Positions 22,689 to 31,021 of a DNA stretch of 48,288 nucleotides are shown here, piece after piece. Position numbers and translations under genes: made by a program. Below the pieces are notes generated by a model. It did not search any database and was not told the origin of the DNA. It was given only the letters and a program-made list of their open reading frames with translations. Source of the DNA: Hymenobacter crusticola. Lineage in GTDB: Bacteria; Bacteroidota; Bacteroidia; Cytophagales; Hymenobacteraceae. Each line of letters begins with the position of its first letter. Positions within the stretch are counted from its first letter, which is position 1. The stretch is from assembly GCF_002154225.1 (NCBI RefSeq), contig NZ_MTSE01000028.1, positions 1 to 48,288 of the forward strand. The letters are read 5' to 3'.

Positions 22689-24026
22689 ATGATTGGGCAG
22701 AATCCACACCTGAATCTATTCCGGCACTATGCCGCCAGTGAAGACCAGCAAGTGCTGGAAAACAATCTAACTCGTGCGCTGGCGCTGTGCCTGCAACACG
22801 ATGCACTGTTTCTGTACGCGCTGCTTGGCTCCATTGTGGGGGAAGCCGAGCTGCGCGGGCACCTGCACCTGACCTACGCAGAAGACCGGCTCAGGGTAGA
22901 TGTACAGCAGCGGGTGCAGGACCTGGGCGCTTGTGCCACGCTCTACGCAGTAGCCTTGACAGGTGTTGAGCTGGATGCGGCTACCTACCCGGAGGTGGCC
23001 GCTTGGCGGAACGATACCCCCGTTACTGACCTGACCATCCGCTACAAGGATGTGCTGGTGCTGGTGGAAGTGAAACGCACTAACGAAAACTGCCTGGGAC
23101 AGCTGAAAGGGCAAGTGGAAGCTTACCTGGAAAGCCAGTCGGGTGAGCAGCCGGCGGCCGTGAAGCCAGTGGCGCTGAGCTGGGCCAAGGTGGTGCGGCT
23201 GGCTACCAACATCCAAAACCTACGCCAGCTTACCGGTCAGGCCAGCCCGTACACTACTGACTTGGTGCAGTTCGTGCAGTATCACTTTCCGCATTGGGAT
23301 GAGGTGCTACCATTCCGGTTTATCCCGTTTGCGCACTCCGACGGCATCAATGCCCCGGCGTTGTACAAGCGGCTGCACTACATTCAAGGCAAAGCTTTCG
23401 GCGACCGGCTGAAGTCGTTTAACGACCGGGTAGCTATGCCGCTGGACGAAACCTGGGCCAGCGAAGTCATCACCTACCCTGAGCTGCACGACGGGACTCC
23501 CTGCATCAGCGTGAACGTGTGGCCAGGCAACACCAAGCAGCAAGGCTGGTCGGTGTACGGCCGGCCGCTGGATTGGACCCAGCGGACGACGCTGCAGGTA
23601 CAGGGCCAGGAATACCCGGTAGCCATACAGCAGTACATCAAGTTCTCGCACTTTAACCGCTACATCTTCGAAATCCTGCTGGAAGGTGAGCTGGAGCCCT
23701 ACGCACGCAACTTTCAAAGTTGGGCGGCCTTTGACACGTATTCCGGCCAGCGGTGGCGGGCACAGTGGCCCGAGCTGGAAAGCTGGCTGGACCGCGACAC
23801 CGATGGCAAGTGGCGCGCACACCTGCCGGCCTGGACGGAAAACTTCGTGGACACTGATCGGAACTACGCAGCGGTAGCGCTGGGCTTTCAAATAACACTG
23901 CTTCTGCCGTACGCGGAGCTGCAGCGGCTGGACACCAGCACGGAGCGGTGGGAGCCGGTAGCTTGCTTTTTGCAGTCGGCTACAGCTGCGCTGCAAGCTT
24001 TGGTGAACGGTACTGACTACCGTTAG
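22689..24026 (+). CDS. PD-(D/E)XK nuclease-like protein within the hsd operon
   Basis: This 445-residue protein lies between hsdS and the small gene before hsdR and is not a standard type I subunit. Residues about 95-150 show a PD-(D/E)XK core: VTDLTIRYKDVLVLVEVKRT, then LGQLKGQVEAYLESQ, with D, E-x-K and a following Q helix. The rest (FNDRVAMPLDETWASEVITY, RTTLQVQGQEYPVAIQQYIK) has no motif I can name. Composition matches hsdM and hsdR, so it is a settled operon member. It may be an accessory effector, a second restriction activity, or a regulator of HsdR. Confidence 0.8.
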   Translation: MIGQNPHLNLFRHYAASEDQQVLENNLTRALALCLQHDALFLYALLGSIVGEAELRGHLHLTYAEDRLRVDVQQRVQDLGACATLYAVALTGVELDAATYPEVAAWRNDTPVTDLTIRYKDVLVLVEVKRTNENCLGQLKGQVEAYLESQSGEQPAAVKPVALSWAKVVRLATNIQNLRQLTGQASPYTTDLVQFVQYHFPHWDEVLPFRFIPFAHSDGINAPALYKRLHYIQGKAFGDRLKSFNDRVAMPLDETWASEVITYPELHDGTPCISVNVWPGNTKQQGWSVYGRPLDWTQRTTLQVQGQEYPVAIQQYIKFSHFNRYIFEILLEGELEPYARNFQSWAAFDTYSGQRWRAQWPELESWLDRDTDGKWRAHLPAWTENFVDTDRNYAAVALGFQITLLLPYAELQRLDTSTERWEPVACFLQSATAALQALVNGTDYR

Positions 24027-24032
24027 ACAACC

Positions 24033-24457
24033 ATGAACCGGGACTTACGAGAGTATCTGATTACAAAAGCTGAGGCTGATCAAATCATCTCGTACCAAGC
24101 ACTGGCTGATACTATACTTGCCAACTCGGGCTGGATATGAGCTTGGCGCACCACCGCAACATACTGGCGGGTGTTATGGGCGACATCAGCGCCTATGAGT
24201 ACCATGCTGATCGGCCGCTACTAAGCGTCGTGGCCGTGCTTAAAAACACCTACGATCACGGAAAAGGCTTGTACGCGCTGTGTGAGCAGCTGGGCATTGG
24301 AGAGGCCCAAGAGTTAGCGCGGGACCTGTACGGAATTAGCAGATTAATACTTGCTTTGCTTACTGGCTACAGCTTCATCATAATGCACAATACAACTATA
24401 TTTAAGCTCATCCGCCGCCGCATATGGCCCCATCTTTATCCAACTTCGCTTTCCTAG
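24033..24457 (+). pseudogene. Small hsd-operon gene split by a frameshift
   Basis: Frame 1 (24033-24140) reads MNRDLREYLITKAEADQIIS-YQALADTILANSGWI and stops. Frame 2 begins at the overlapping ATG (24137) with MSLAHHRNILAGVMGDISAY, then EYHADRPLLSVVAVLKN and KGLYALCEQLGIG, and ends at 24457 inside hsdR. Both parts fit one small protein family often found beside restriction genes, with the order I-x-Y-x-x-LA ... LG-x-I-x-x-YE ... RP-x-LS-x-x-V ... G-x-Y-x-L-x-x-x-LG. So either a one-base frameshift broke the gene, or two coupled peptides are made. The tail (ALLTGYSFIIMHNTTIFKLI) looks non-native. Confidence 0.65.
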
Positions 24458-27400
24458 AAACCACCTGGCCGGAACTGTACGAGCAAGCCCGTGAGGCCGA
24501 GCTGCACGTGTGGAGCGCCCCGCGCCTGGCGGCCTTAAGCAGCCGCATTGCGTTGGAAAACGCCATCCGGTGGGTGTATGATAACGATAATAGCCTGCGC
24601 GTGCCTGACCAGGATAACCTGGCCACGCTGCTGCACGAGGCCGACTTCCGGAACCTGCTGGGGCAAGCCCGCTTCCAGGGTGCCAACTACGTGCGCAAGC
24701 TGGGCAACCAAGCCGCCCATCACCGGGTGGCCCCGAGTGGGCCCGAAGCCTTCGACGCCCTGCGCCACCTGCACGGCTTTATGCAGTTTGTGGCAGCCAG
24801 CTACAGCTCGGAGCGGCCCGCGCTAGCCTTGTTTGATGAGCACCTGCTGCCCGCCGCAGCGGGCGCAACTGCCGATACCTCCCAAGTTGAAGCTAAGCGA
24901 AGGGAAGCGGCCTACATGGACCAACAGGAAGAGCTGGCCCGCAAAGACGACGAGCTGAAGGCCAACGCTGCCCGCTTGGCTGAGCTGGAAGCCCGCCTGA
25001 CAGCTATGCAGCAGGTAAAAGCTCAGAACCAAGCCCACCCGTTGCCATTGCCCGTGGCCATTTCGGAAGCCGAAACGCGCCGCCGCTACATCGACCTGCT
25101 TTTGCGCGAAGCAGGCTGGGACGTATCCGCGCCCCGCGTGTGTGAGTTCGAGGTGACGAGTATGCCCCTGAGCACCAATACCAGCGGCAAGGGCTACGTG
25201 GACTACGTACTCTGGGACGACGACGGTCTGCCCCTGGCCGTGGTGGAAGCCAAGAAAACCCTGCGAGATGCTCGCGAAGGCCGTCACCAGGCTACGCTTT
25301 ACGCCGACTGCCTGCAAGCGCAATTTGGCCGGCGGCCGGTGGTGTTCTACACCAATGGCTTTGAAACTTACTTGCTTGACGACGACGCGGCTACGCAGTA
25401 CCCGCCGCGCCGGGTAGCGGGCTTCCTAACCAAAGACGAATTGCGCCGGCTGGTACTGCGTCGCACCGGGCGGCGCGATTTACTGACGGCAGCGGTCAAC
25501 AAGGCCATTGCGGGCCGCTACTACCAGGAAGAAGCTATTCGGCGGGTGGCTGTACGCTTTCAGCGCGACAAGCAGCGGGGGGCGCTGTTGGTAATGGCCA
25601 CCGGAGCGGGCAAGACCCGTACGGCTGCCGCGTTGGTAGACGTGCTGATGCGGTTCGGCTGGGTAACGCGGGTGCTGTTTCTGGCTGACCGCAACGCCTT
25701 GGTGAAGCAAGCCAAAAACGCCTTTGCCGAGCACCTGCCAAACCTGTCGGCTGTGAACCTGACGCGGGAACGGGACGAAAACAAAGCTCGCATGGTGTTT
25801 TCGAGCTACCCCACCATGATGAACCGCATCGACGGAGAAAGTGGCTTTGACGGGTCCCGGGTGTATGGACCAGGCTACTTCGACCTCATCATCGTGGACG
25901 AGGCCCACCGCTCGGTGTACCAGAAGTACCAGGCAATTTTCGAGTACTTCGACGCCCTGCTGGTGGGTCTCACGGCTACGCCGTTAGCGCAGATTGACCG
26001 GAACACGTACGAGCTGTTTGGCCTGGAAGACCACCAGCCTACGGCCGCTTATGAGCTGGACCAGGCGGTGAAAGATGGCTACTTGGTGCCGCCGCGGGCC
26101 CTGTCGGTCCCGCTCAAATTTCAGCGTCAGGGCATCAAGTACAACGAATTGAACGAGCAGGAAAAGGAGGAATACGAAGCTGAATTCAGGGACGAGGCCA
26201 CCGGTGAGCTACCCGAAGAAATCGAAGCATCGGCGTTGAACTCCTGGCTATTCAATCAGCACACCGTCGATGAGGTACTACGCTACGTCATGGCCCATGG
26301 CATCAAGGTGGAAGGCGGTGATAAGCTGGGCAAGACCATCTTGTTTGCTCGTAGCCACCGCCACGCGCTTTATATCGAGGAGCGGTTTCAAAAATTGTTT
26401 CCGCAGCTGGGCAGCGACTTTCTGCGCATCATCGACAACTACGACGATTACGCGCAGGATTTGATCGAGAAGTTTGAAAACCCCAGCCTGCGGCCTCAGT
26501 TGGCCGTATCGGTGGATATGCTGGATACTGGCATTGACATTCCCGATGTAGTGAACCTGGTGTTCTTCAAGCCCGTGCGCTCGAGTGCCAAGTTCTGGCA
26601 GATGGTGGGCCGCGGCACACGTTTGCGACCGGACCTATTTGGCCCTGGTCAGGACAAGCAGTACTTTGTCATTTTCGACTTCTGCGAAAACTTCGAGTTT
26701 TTCGAGGCTCGTCCGGCAGGCTTGGTGAACAGCGCGCAAGTGGCGCTAAGCCAGCAGGTGTTTACGCGCCGGCTGACAGTGGCCGAAGTGCTGCGCCAGC
26801 CCGCTTACTTGGTTGACGCCGCTCACCAGCAGCTGCGTACCCAACTGCTCGACACTCTGCACGGGCAGGTAGCCGGCTTGGATCAAGGTACGTTTGCGGT
26901 GCGCGCCAAGCTGCGCTACGTGGAAGAGTTCGGCAGCACCCGGACCCGTTGGGACGCCTTAACCCGCGTGGACGTGCAGGATGTGGAAACTCATTTAGCC
27001 CCGCTGGCGCCGGTGGAGGGCAACGACGAGTTAGCTCGGCGCTTCGACTTGCTGGCACTGAACCTAATGCTAGCCGTGGTTCAACGTAGCGCCCGACAGC
27101 AGGAGATGGTAGAGCGGGTGAGCAACTTGGGCCGCATGCTGAGCCAAAAGTTGACGGTTCCGGCCGTGTACGAGCAACGGGAATTGCTTTCCGCAGTGCA
27201 GCAACCCGCATACTGGCAGCAGGCTACCCTACCCGACTTGGAAGAGCTACGCCGGCGTCTGCGGGAGTTGGTGAAGTTTCTGGATCGAGACCAGCAGCCG
27301 GTGGTGTACACCTACTTTCGCGACGAGCTGCAGAGTGACCAAGTGGCCGAGAAAGATATTCAGCAGTGGGGTAGTTCACAGCTGGCAAGCTACCATCAGC

Positions 27401-27861
27401 GGGTGGCACGCTACATCCGCGAGAATCAACATCACGTGACCATCAACCGCTTGCGTACCAACCAGCCCATAACAGCCGCTGAGTTGCAGGAGCTGGAGCG
27501 GCTCGTGTTTGATGGGCAGGAGCGTGGCACAGTTCAGGACCTGCACCAGGAACTAGGCCAGCCTGCGCCACTGGGAGTATTCGTGCGGGGCATATTGGGG
27601 TTAGAGATTAACGCGGCTAAAGAAGCATTTGCTGACTTCCTAGGGACTACCCCTCTGCAACCTGACCAGATTACGTTCGTGAATAGCCTTATTGATTACC
27701 TAGCTCACAATGGTACCGTAGACCGGGCCCGGCTGTTTGAGCAGCCTTTCACGGAACACCACGACCAAGGCGTAACAGGCGTGTTTCGAGAAGATGCGCA
27801 GATCCGTCAGCTGTTTGCAGTAGTAGACGCTATTAATCAAAACGCACTTGCTCTGGCATAA
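24424..27861 (+). CDS. hsdR: Type I restriction endonuclease/translocase subunit (HsdR)
   Basis: This 1145-residue subunit translocates and cuts unmodified DNA. The N-terminal 125 residues are a DUF4145-type helical domain (RIALENAIRWVYDNDNSLRV, YVRKLGNQAAHH). A coiled-coil linker (about 155-200) follows. The nuclease core is YVDYVLWDDDGLPLAVVEAK (PD-(D/E)XK, residues 258-280). The SF2 motor shows MATGAGKTRTAAALVDVL (Walker A, about 390), IIVDEAHRSVYQKYQ (about 490), LTATPL and QMVGRGTRLRP (motif VI). Length fits HsdR with the extra N-terminal domain. It overlaps the preceding broken small gene by 34 bases. The enzyme appears complete. Confidence 0.96.
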   Translation: MAPSLSNFAFLETTWPELYEQAREAELHVWSAPRLAALSSRIALENAIRWVYDNDNSLRVPDQDNLATLLHEADFRNLLGQARFQGANYVRKLGNQAAHHRVAPSGPEAFDALRHLHGFMQFVAASYSSERPALALFDEHLLPAAAGATADTSQVEAKRREAAYMDQQEELARKDDELKANAARLAELEARLTAMQQVKAQNQAHPLPLPVAISEAETRRRYIDLLLREAGWDVSAPRVCEFEVTSMPLSTNTSGKGYVDYVLWDDDGLPLAVVEAKKTLRDAREGRHQATLYADCLQAQFGRRPVVFYTNGFETYLLDDDAATQYPPRRVAGFLTKDELRRLVLRRTGRRDLLTAAVNKAIAGRYYQEEAIRRVAVRFQRDKQRGALLVMATGAGKTRTAAALVDVLMRFGWVTRVLFLADRNALVKQAKNAFAEHLPNLSAVNLTRERDENKARMVFSSYPTMMNRIDGESGFDGSRVYGPGYFDLIIVDEAHRSVYQKYQAIFEYFDALLVGLTATPLAQIDRNTYELFGLEDHQPTAAYELDQAVKDGYLVPPRALSVPLKFQRQGIKYNELNEQEKEEYEAEFRDEATGELPEEIEASALNSWLFNQHTVDEVLRYVMAHGIKVEGGDKLGKTILFARSHRHALYIEERFQKLFPQLGSDFLRIIDNYDDYAQDLIEKFENPSLRPQLAVSVDMLDTGIDIPDVVNLVFFKPVRSSAKFWQMVGRGTRLRPDLFGPGQDKQYFVIFDFCENFEFFEARPAGLVNSAQVALSQQVFTRRLTVAEVLRQPAYLVDAAHQQLRTQLLDTLHGQVAGLDQGTFAVRAKLRYVEEFGSTRTRWDALTRVDVQDVETHLAPLAPVEGNDELARRFDLLALNLMLAVVQRSARQQEMVERVSNLGRMLSQKLTVPAVYEQRELLSAVQQPAYWQQATLPDLEELRRRLRELVKFLDRDQQPVVYTYFRDELQSDQVAEKDIQQWGSSQLASYHQRVARYIRENQHHVTINRLRTNQPITAAELQELERLVFDGQERGTVQDLHQELGQPAPLGVFVRGILGLEINAAKEAFADFLGTTPLQPDQITFVNSLIDYLAHNGTVDRARLFEQPFTEHHDQGVTGVFREDAQIRQLFAVVDAINQNALALA

Positions 27862-27906
27862 GGTCCGTCCCGTACAAAGCTTTATGCCAGACACTTAGAA
27901 AGTTTT

Positions 27907-27938
27907 TTAACTTATAAGTTAAACTTTCCCTACTTTCG
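27907..27938 (+). promoter_or_regulatory. Operator-promoter of the toxin-antitoxin-chaperone operon
   Basis: TTAACTTATAAGTTAA (27907-27922) is a perfect 16-bp palindrome flanked by GAAAGTT and AACTTTC. Eight bases later TACTTTCG (27931-27938) fits the TAnnTTTG -7 box, and the toxin start follows 12 bases on. The HTH antitoxin encoded second in the operon is the natural repressor. Confidence 0.7.
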
Positions 27939-27950
27939 CAACGTTTTACA

Positions 27951-28478
27951 GTGCCTGGGTCTACGATATATCACCTTGAGCAATTTGGCCATTATGAAAA
28001 CGGCTTACGCTTGTACACGCTACGCAAAGAAGACGCTGAGCTTTCGGAAGCGGCTGACTTTTTTGAAAGGATGGAAGCTCGGGCGGCTACCGACGAGGTA
28101 GTAGCTGGACAACTTGACCGTTTTCTAGCGGCTCTAGAGCAAATAGATGAACGGGGCTACTCGTTGTTCAAAACAGATTTGCTACGTCAAGAAGCTAGAG
28201 CCCAAGCCCTGCCACCTACTTCCAGATACATGCGAGAAATAGGAGTTGACCAGACTTCACTTCGCCTGTATTGCTACGCGGCTGGCAACCGAACTTTGGT
28301 TTTATTTAATGGCGATGTCAAGACAACTGATCAAGCGCAAAATTGCCCCAATGTTGCTCGCCACTTTCAGTTCGCCCAGCAGGCGGCTTTGGCATTAGAT
28401 CAGTGTCGGCGGGATTGGGAAGTAGCGTCAGATGATGGTGAACTTCTACTTGACCCTCCAGAATTATTTATCCGTTAG
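27951..28478 (+). CDS. Toxin of a toxin-antitoxin-chaperone module (HigB/RelE-like candidate)
   Basis: The gene starts at GTG 27951 and encodes 175 residues. The C-terminal half, TSLRLYCYAAGNRTLVLFNG then DVKTTDQAQNCPNVARHFQF, fits the sheet-and-helix end of RelE/HigB-type ribonucleases (R-I/L-x-Y, then I-L-x-x-G-x-K, then a P and an A-rich helix). The N-terminal half (HLEQFGHYENGLRLYTLRKE, ELSEAADFFERMEARAATDE) is longer than in classic HigB (about 100-120 residues). Identification rests mainly on the operon: toxin, then HTH antitoxin with a hydrophobic tail, then SecB-like protein. It may therefore be a divergent toxin family. Confidence 0.65.
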   Translation: MPGSTIYHLEQFGHYENGLRLYTLRKEDAELSEAADFFERMEARAATDEVVAGQLDRFLAALEQIDERGYSLFKTDLLRQEARAQALPPTSRYMREIGVDQTSLRLYCYAAGNRTLVLFNGDVKTTDQAQNCPNVARHFQFAQQAALALDQCRRDWEVASDDGELLLDPPELFIR

Positions 28479-28510
28479 CTTCCTACCACTTCCCCCTCTC
28501 TGCTTAATTC

Positions 28511-28951
28511 ATGCCTACCATCAGCTCTGCTTTTGACCGTTTGCGGGCAAAAGTGCCCCTGTTCTCCAAAGTATTTGCCTCGAAAGTATTTGACTTATCA
28601 GAGCAAATCGAAGCCATCTTGCACGACCGAGACATGTCGCGTCGGGACTTAGCGCGTTTGCTGGGCAAGTCAGATGCGGAGGTGAGCAAGTGGCTGAGCG
28701 GAACGCATAATCTGACGCTGGAAAGCGTAGCAAAGTTAGAGGCTGCTTTGAAGGCAGACTTGTTGGTAACTCCACGCAAGCAGGAGGGCTATTTTGGGCA
28801 TAAACCTAAGCGGATGCCTATATCGGCAGTAATGGTGCCTGTTAGCAATAATGCCAAATACACGGTTCTCCCGGTTGTAACACAGCCGTTGCCTTTGCCC
28901 GTAATGGACAGTGTAACTGCTGGCCAAATGAAACCGATGAAAGCAGCCTAA
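28511..28951 (+). CDS. HTH antitoxin with chaperone-addiction-like tail (HigA type)
   Basis: This 146-residue antitoxin carries an XRE-type HTH (MSRRDLARLLGKSDAEVSKW followed by LSGTHNLTLESVAKLEAAL) at residues 39-78. The N-terminal helix (FDRLRAKVPLFSKVFASKVF) is like HigA-type antitoxins that contact the toxin. The last 50 residues are extended, proline- and valine-rich (AVMVPVSNNAKYTVLPVVTQ, PLPLPVMDSV). This unfolded hydrophobic tail is what a chaperone-addiction sequence looks like in toxin-antitoxin-chaperone systems. It follows the toxin by 32 bases and precedes the SecB-like gene by 3. It probably binds the palindrome at 27907. Confidence 0.85.
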   Translation: MPTISSAFDRLRAKVPLFSKVFASKVFDLSEQIEAILHDRDMSRRDLARLLGKSDAEVSKWLSGTHNLTLESVAKLEAALKADLLVTPRKQEGYFGHKPKRMPISAVMVPVSNNAKYTVLPVVTQPLPLPVMDSVTAGQMKPMKAA

Positions 28952-28954
28952 CGA

Positions 28955-29458
28955 ATGGCTACGCCGATTGATATTCAAAAAATAAAGATAGTAGGGGGCT
29001 CCATTCCAGAATTTGTGGTAAAAGGCCGGCAAAGTATTAGCGCCCTTATGGCGCAGGATGAGACTGCCGCTATCAACTTTAGTCAGCGCGTGCATATCGG
29101 GTTGGCTAATACGCCGACACACATTGCCGTGTCGTTAGATGTAACGTGCGAAGCTGTCGCCGGTAACCCTGCCGAGCCCGTGGGTGTAGGTGGCAACTTC
29201 ACCGTGGATATCGTGTTTGAGGTGGAGAACCTAACTGATCTATTGCAAATGATCGATCAGCATCCTCGCCCTATTCCAGACATGCAATTGGCTACGCTGC
29301 TCATCAGTATTGCGTATTCGACTGCACGTGGTATGCTCTGGACGCGGGTAGCAGGTACGCCATTGGAAGGTTTTACCCTGCCGATTGTAGACGTGATGCA
29401 ACTTATTAAGGACTCAGCCGCTGCAGAAGCCGAGGAAATGAATGCTGTTAAGAATTAA
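28955..29458 (+). CDS. SecB-like chaperone of the toxin-antitoxin module
   Basis: This 167-residue protein has the SecB layout: strand pairs (AINFSQRVHIGLANTPTHIA, FTVDIVFEVENLTDLL), then a helix with ATLLISIAYSTARGMLWTRV, then the closing LPIVDVMQLIKDSAAAEAEE. The helix motif A-x-L-x-x-I-A-Y-S-T-A-R-G-x-x-x-x-R matches the I-x-x-P-Y-A-R-x-x-I region of SecB-like proteins. In such modules the chaperone folds and protects the antitoxin. Its position directly after an antitoxin with a hydrophobic tail supports this. Bacteroidota generally lack canonical SecB next to export genes, so a solitary plasmid copy is best explained by the module. Confidence 0.8.
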   Translation: MATPIDIQKIKIVGGSIPEFVVKGRQSISALMAQDETAAINFSQRVHIGLANTPTHIAVSLDVTCEAVAGNPAEPVGVGGNFTVDIVFEVENLTDLLQMIDQHPRPIPDMQLATLLISIAYSTARGMLWTRVAGTPLEGFTLPIVDVMQLIKDSAAAEAEEMNAVKN

Positions 29459-29923
29459 TGAACAGTATATTATTGAGTATCTGAACTTGATAAAAAGTTA
29501 TAAGTGACAATATTTCTTCTGTTATTAATTGTTTACTGAAGCAGCTTTGCAAACGCCATGTCCTCCCACTTGGCCGGTTGGATGTGGTAGACACAGTGGT
29601 CAAGCCAGTTGCGCGACTTGGCTGATGATCCATTTAACGGCCTCTCGTAGGAGCGCTTCGTAGCTGCGGGCCTGAGCCTTGCAGCACTGAGGTAACGCAG
29701 GCACCTGTTGTGCAACGGCTTAGGAACCAACGAACTGATGTCGGTCTGCTGACGCAACAACGACTTGACAAACCTCATGCTCACGTTAAAGTGCCGAGTT
29801 CCTGGCAAGCTGCCGCGACGCGTGTGCGAGATGAATGGAGCCAGGTTTTAACTACGCTTACACGGAATTACAGCAGCACAGGACGCAGTGTTCACAAGAC
29901 CGCTGTAGACCATCTTATAACAA
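29459..29923. other. Intergenic stretch with a possible transposase relic
   Basis: A leftward frame of 91 codons (29533-29808) reads KPLHNRCLRYLSAARLRPAA and WLDHCVYHIQPAKWEDMAFA. Another leftward frame over the same DNA looks equally gene-like (QARSYEALLREAVKWIISQV). This mixture suggests a frameshifted relic of unknown origin. No intact gene is called. Confidence 0.4.
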
Positions 29924-30970
29924 TCAGGATGACGTTTTAATTATTACAACTGGTTTTGGGTATGAGTACAGCGCCAGCATTTTGGGTAGGAACCATTCGC
30001 GGCATATTTCTTCATACATAGTCGCCAAGTTGGTCAGACGATGCCAAATGAGCAGTATTTGGTTGAGTATGAATTCCGGTGTTTCGTCAGGTTCAGGGTG
30101 TAGCAGGTGGCGTTTTAGAGAAAGTAGCTCTGCTTTGCAATCAGCCAAAGGTGCCCATCCCCTATACTCCCAGATGTCTAAGTGCTCTATCTGTTCGATG
30201 AATAATAGCAAGGTGTCATTTATGGCCTTGCCGCTCATTGTTACACCGTCTCCGTCTGCATTCTCTATTTCCAATTTCTCTCTGTAGGTAACGACAGGCC
30301 ATGTTTTGAACTGGAACATGTAACCAATTTCATTTTTCTGGTAGAAGAATTTAGAAAAGGCTGCCAGCAGCTTTGCACGCTTGCCATACAACCCGAAAGC
30401 TGCTCCTGTGACCTCTTTGTCCTTCAAATTATTGTAGGCAGGTATGCTGATTGTTACCGAGCCCTGTTCCTCATAGGTGGGCAGCTTCGGTAAAAGTACT
30501 TTGTCGATATAGTCGTTCAAGCAGACAAAGTAGGCATCCTCTGTTCTGACGTTGACTACAATCAACAGAACAGCAATACTCGCTCCCCAGGTCTGGATAG
30601 TATAGATAGAGTCAGTGTCAAAAGGATACTTGACTACAGGAACTTCGACATATTCCGTTTTATTCTCCTGCCAAGAGCCTTTGGCGACATTGCCAGAAGG
30701 ATAGATTCTTTCCGGCCTCTCCTCCAGTTCAGTAACTGATTTTACTTGGACGTAGATAAACTCACCTAGTGTTTCCGACACCCGCTCGTCTACCTTGTCA
30801 AATAGCTCAATGACTAAGTCTATGCCGTAATCCGGCTGATTGAAGTGGCGGATCACCCATTCCTTAGGCAAGTGCTTCTTAATAATCTCGTAAGAGCCGT
30901 CCTCCATAACATGTTGGACAACTCGCCTTTTTCTACGGGCTTTGCCGGGATTATTCATTGTTTTGATCAT
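29924..30970 (-). CDS. DUF4365-type nuclease-like protein
   Basis: This 348-residue protein starts MIKTMNNPGKARRKRRVVQH. The N-terminal domain (about 20-175) fits DUF4365, a restriction-endonuclease-like fold: WVIRHFNQPDYGIDLVIELF gives the D-x-x-x-E motif and GEFIYVQVKSVTELEE gives Q-x-K. TIQTWGASIAVLLIVVNVRT then forms the last core strand. The C-terminal half is helical, with WPVVTYREKLEIENADGDG, and is not recognised. The gene is alone between the chaperone module and an IS3 relic, on the opposite strand from the restriction locus. A stand-alone DUF4365 protein in such an island is probably a defence nuclease. Confidence 0.8.
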   Translation of the reverse strand: MIKTMNNPGKARRKRRVVQHVMEDGSYEIIKKHLPKEWVIRHFNQPDYGIDLVIELFDKVDERVSETLGEFIYVQVKSVTELEERPERIYPSGNVAKGSWQENKTEYVEVPVVKYPFDTDSIYTIQTWGASIAVLLIVVNVRTEDAYFVCLNDYIDKVLLPKLPTYEEQGSVTISIPAYNNLKDKEVTGAAFGLYGKRAKLLAAFSKFFYQKNEIGYMFQFKTWPVVTYREKLEIENADGDGVTMSGKAINDTLLLFIEQIEHLDIWEYRGWAPLADCKAELLSLKRHLLHPEPDETPEFILNQILLIWHRLTNLATMYEEICREWFLPKMLALYSYPKPVVIIKTSS

Positions 30971-31021
30971 TCACACCCGCCGCTCAGCGAGCTTCAGTTT
31001 CTTCAGCAGTTATAAGTCACT

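Noticed and set aside
23307..23996. 229-codon leftward frame
   Set aside because: Antisense to the PD-(D/E)XK gene with no motifs.
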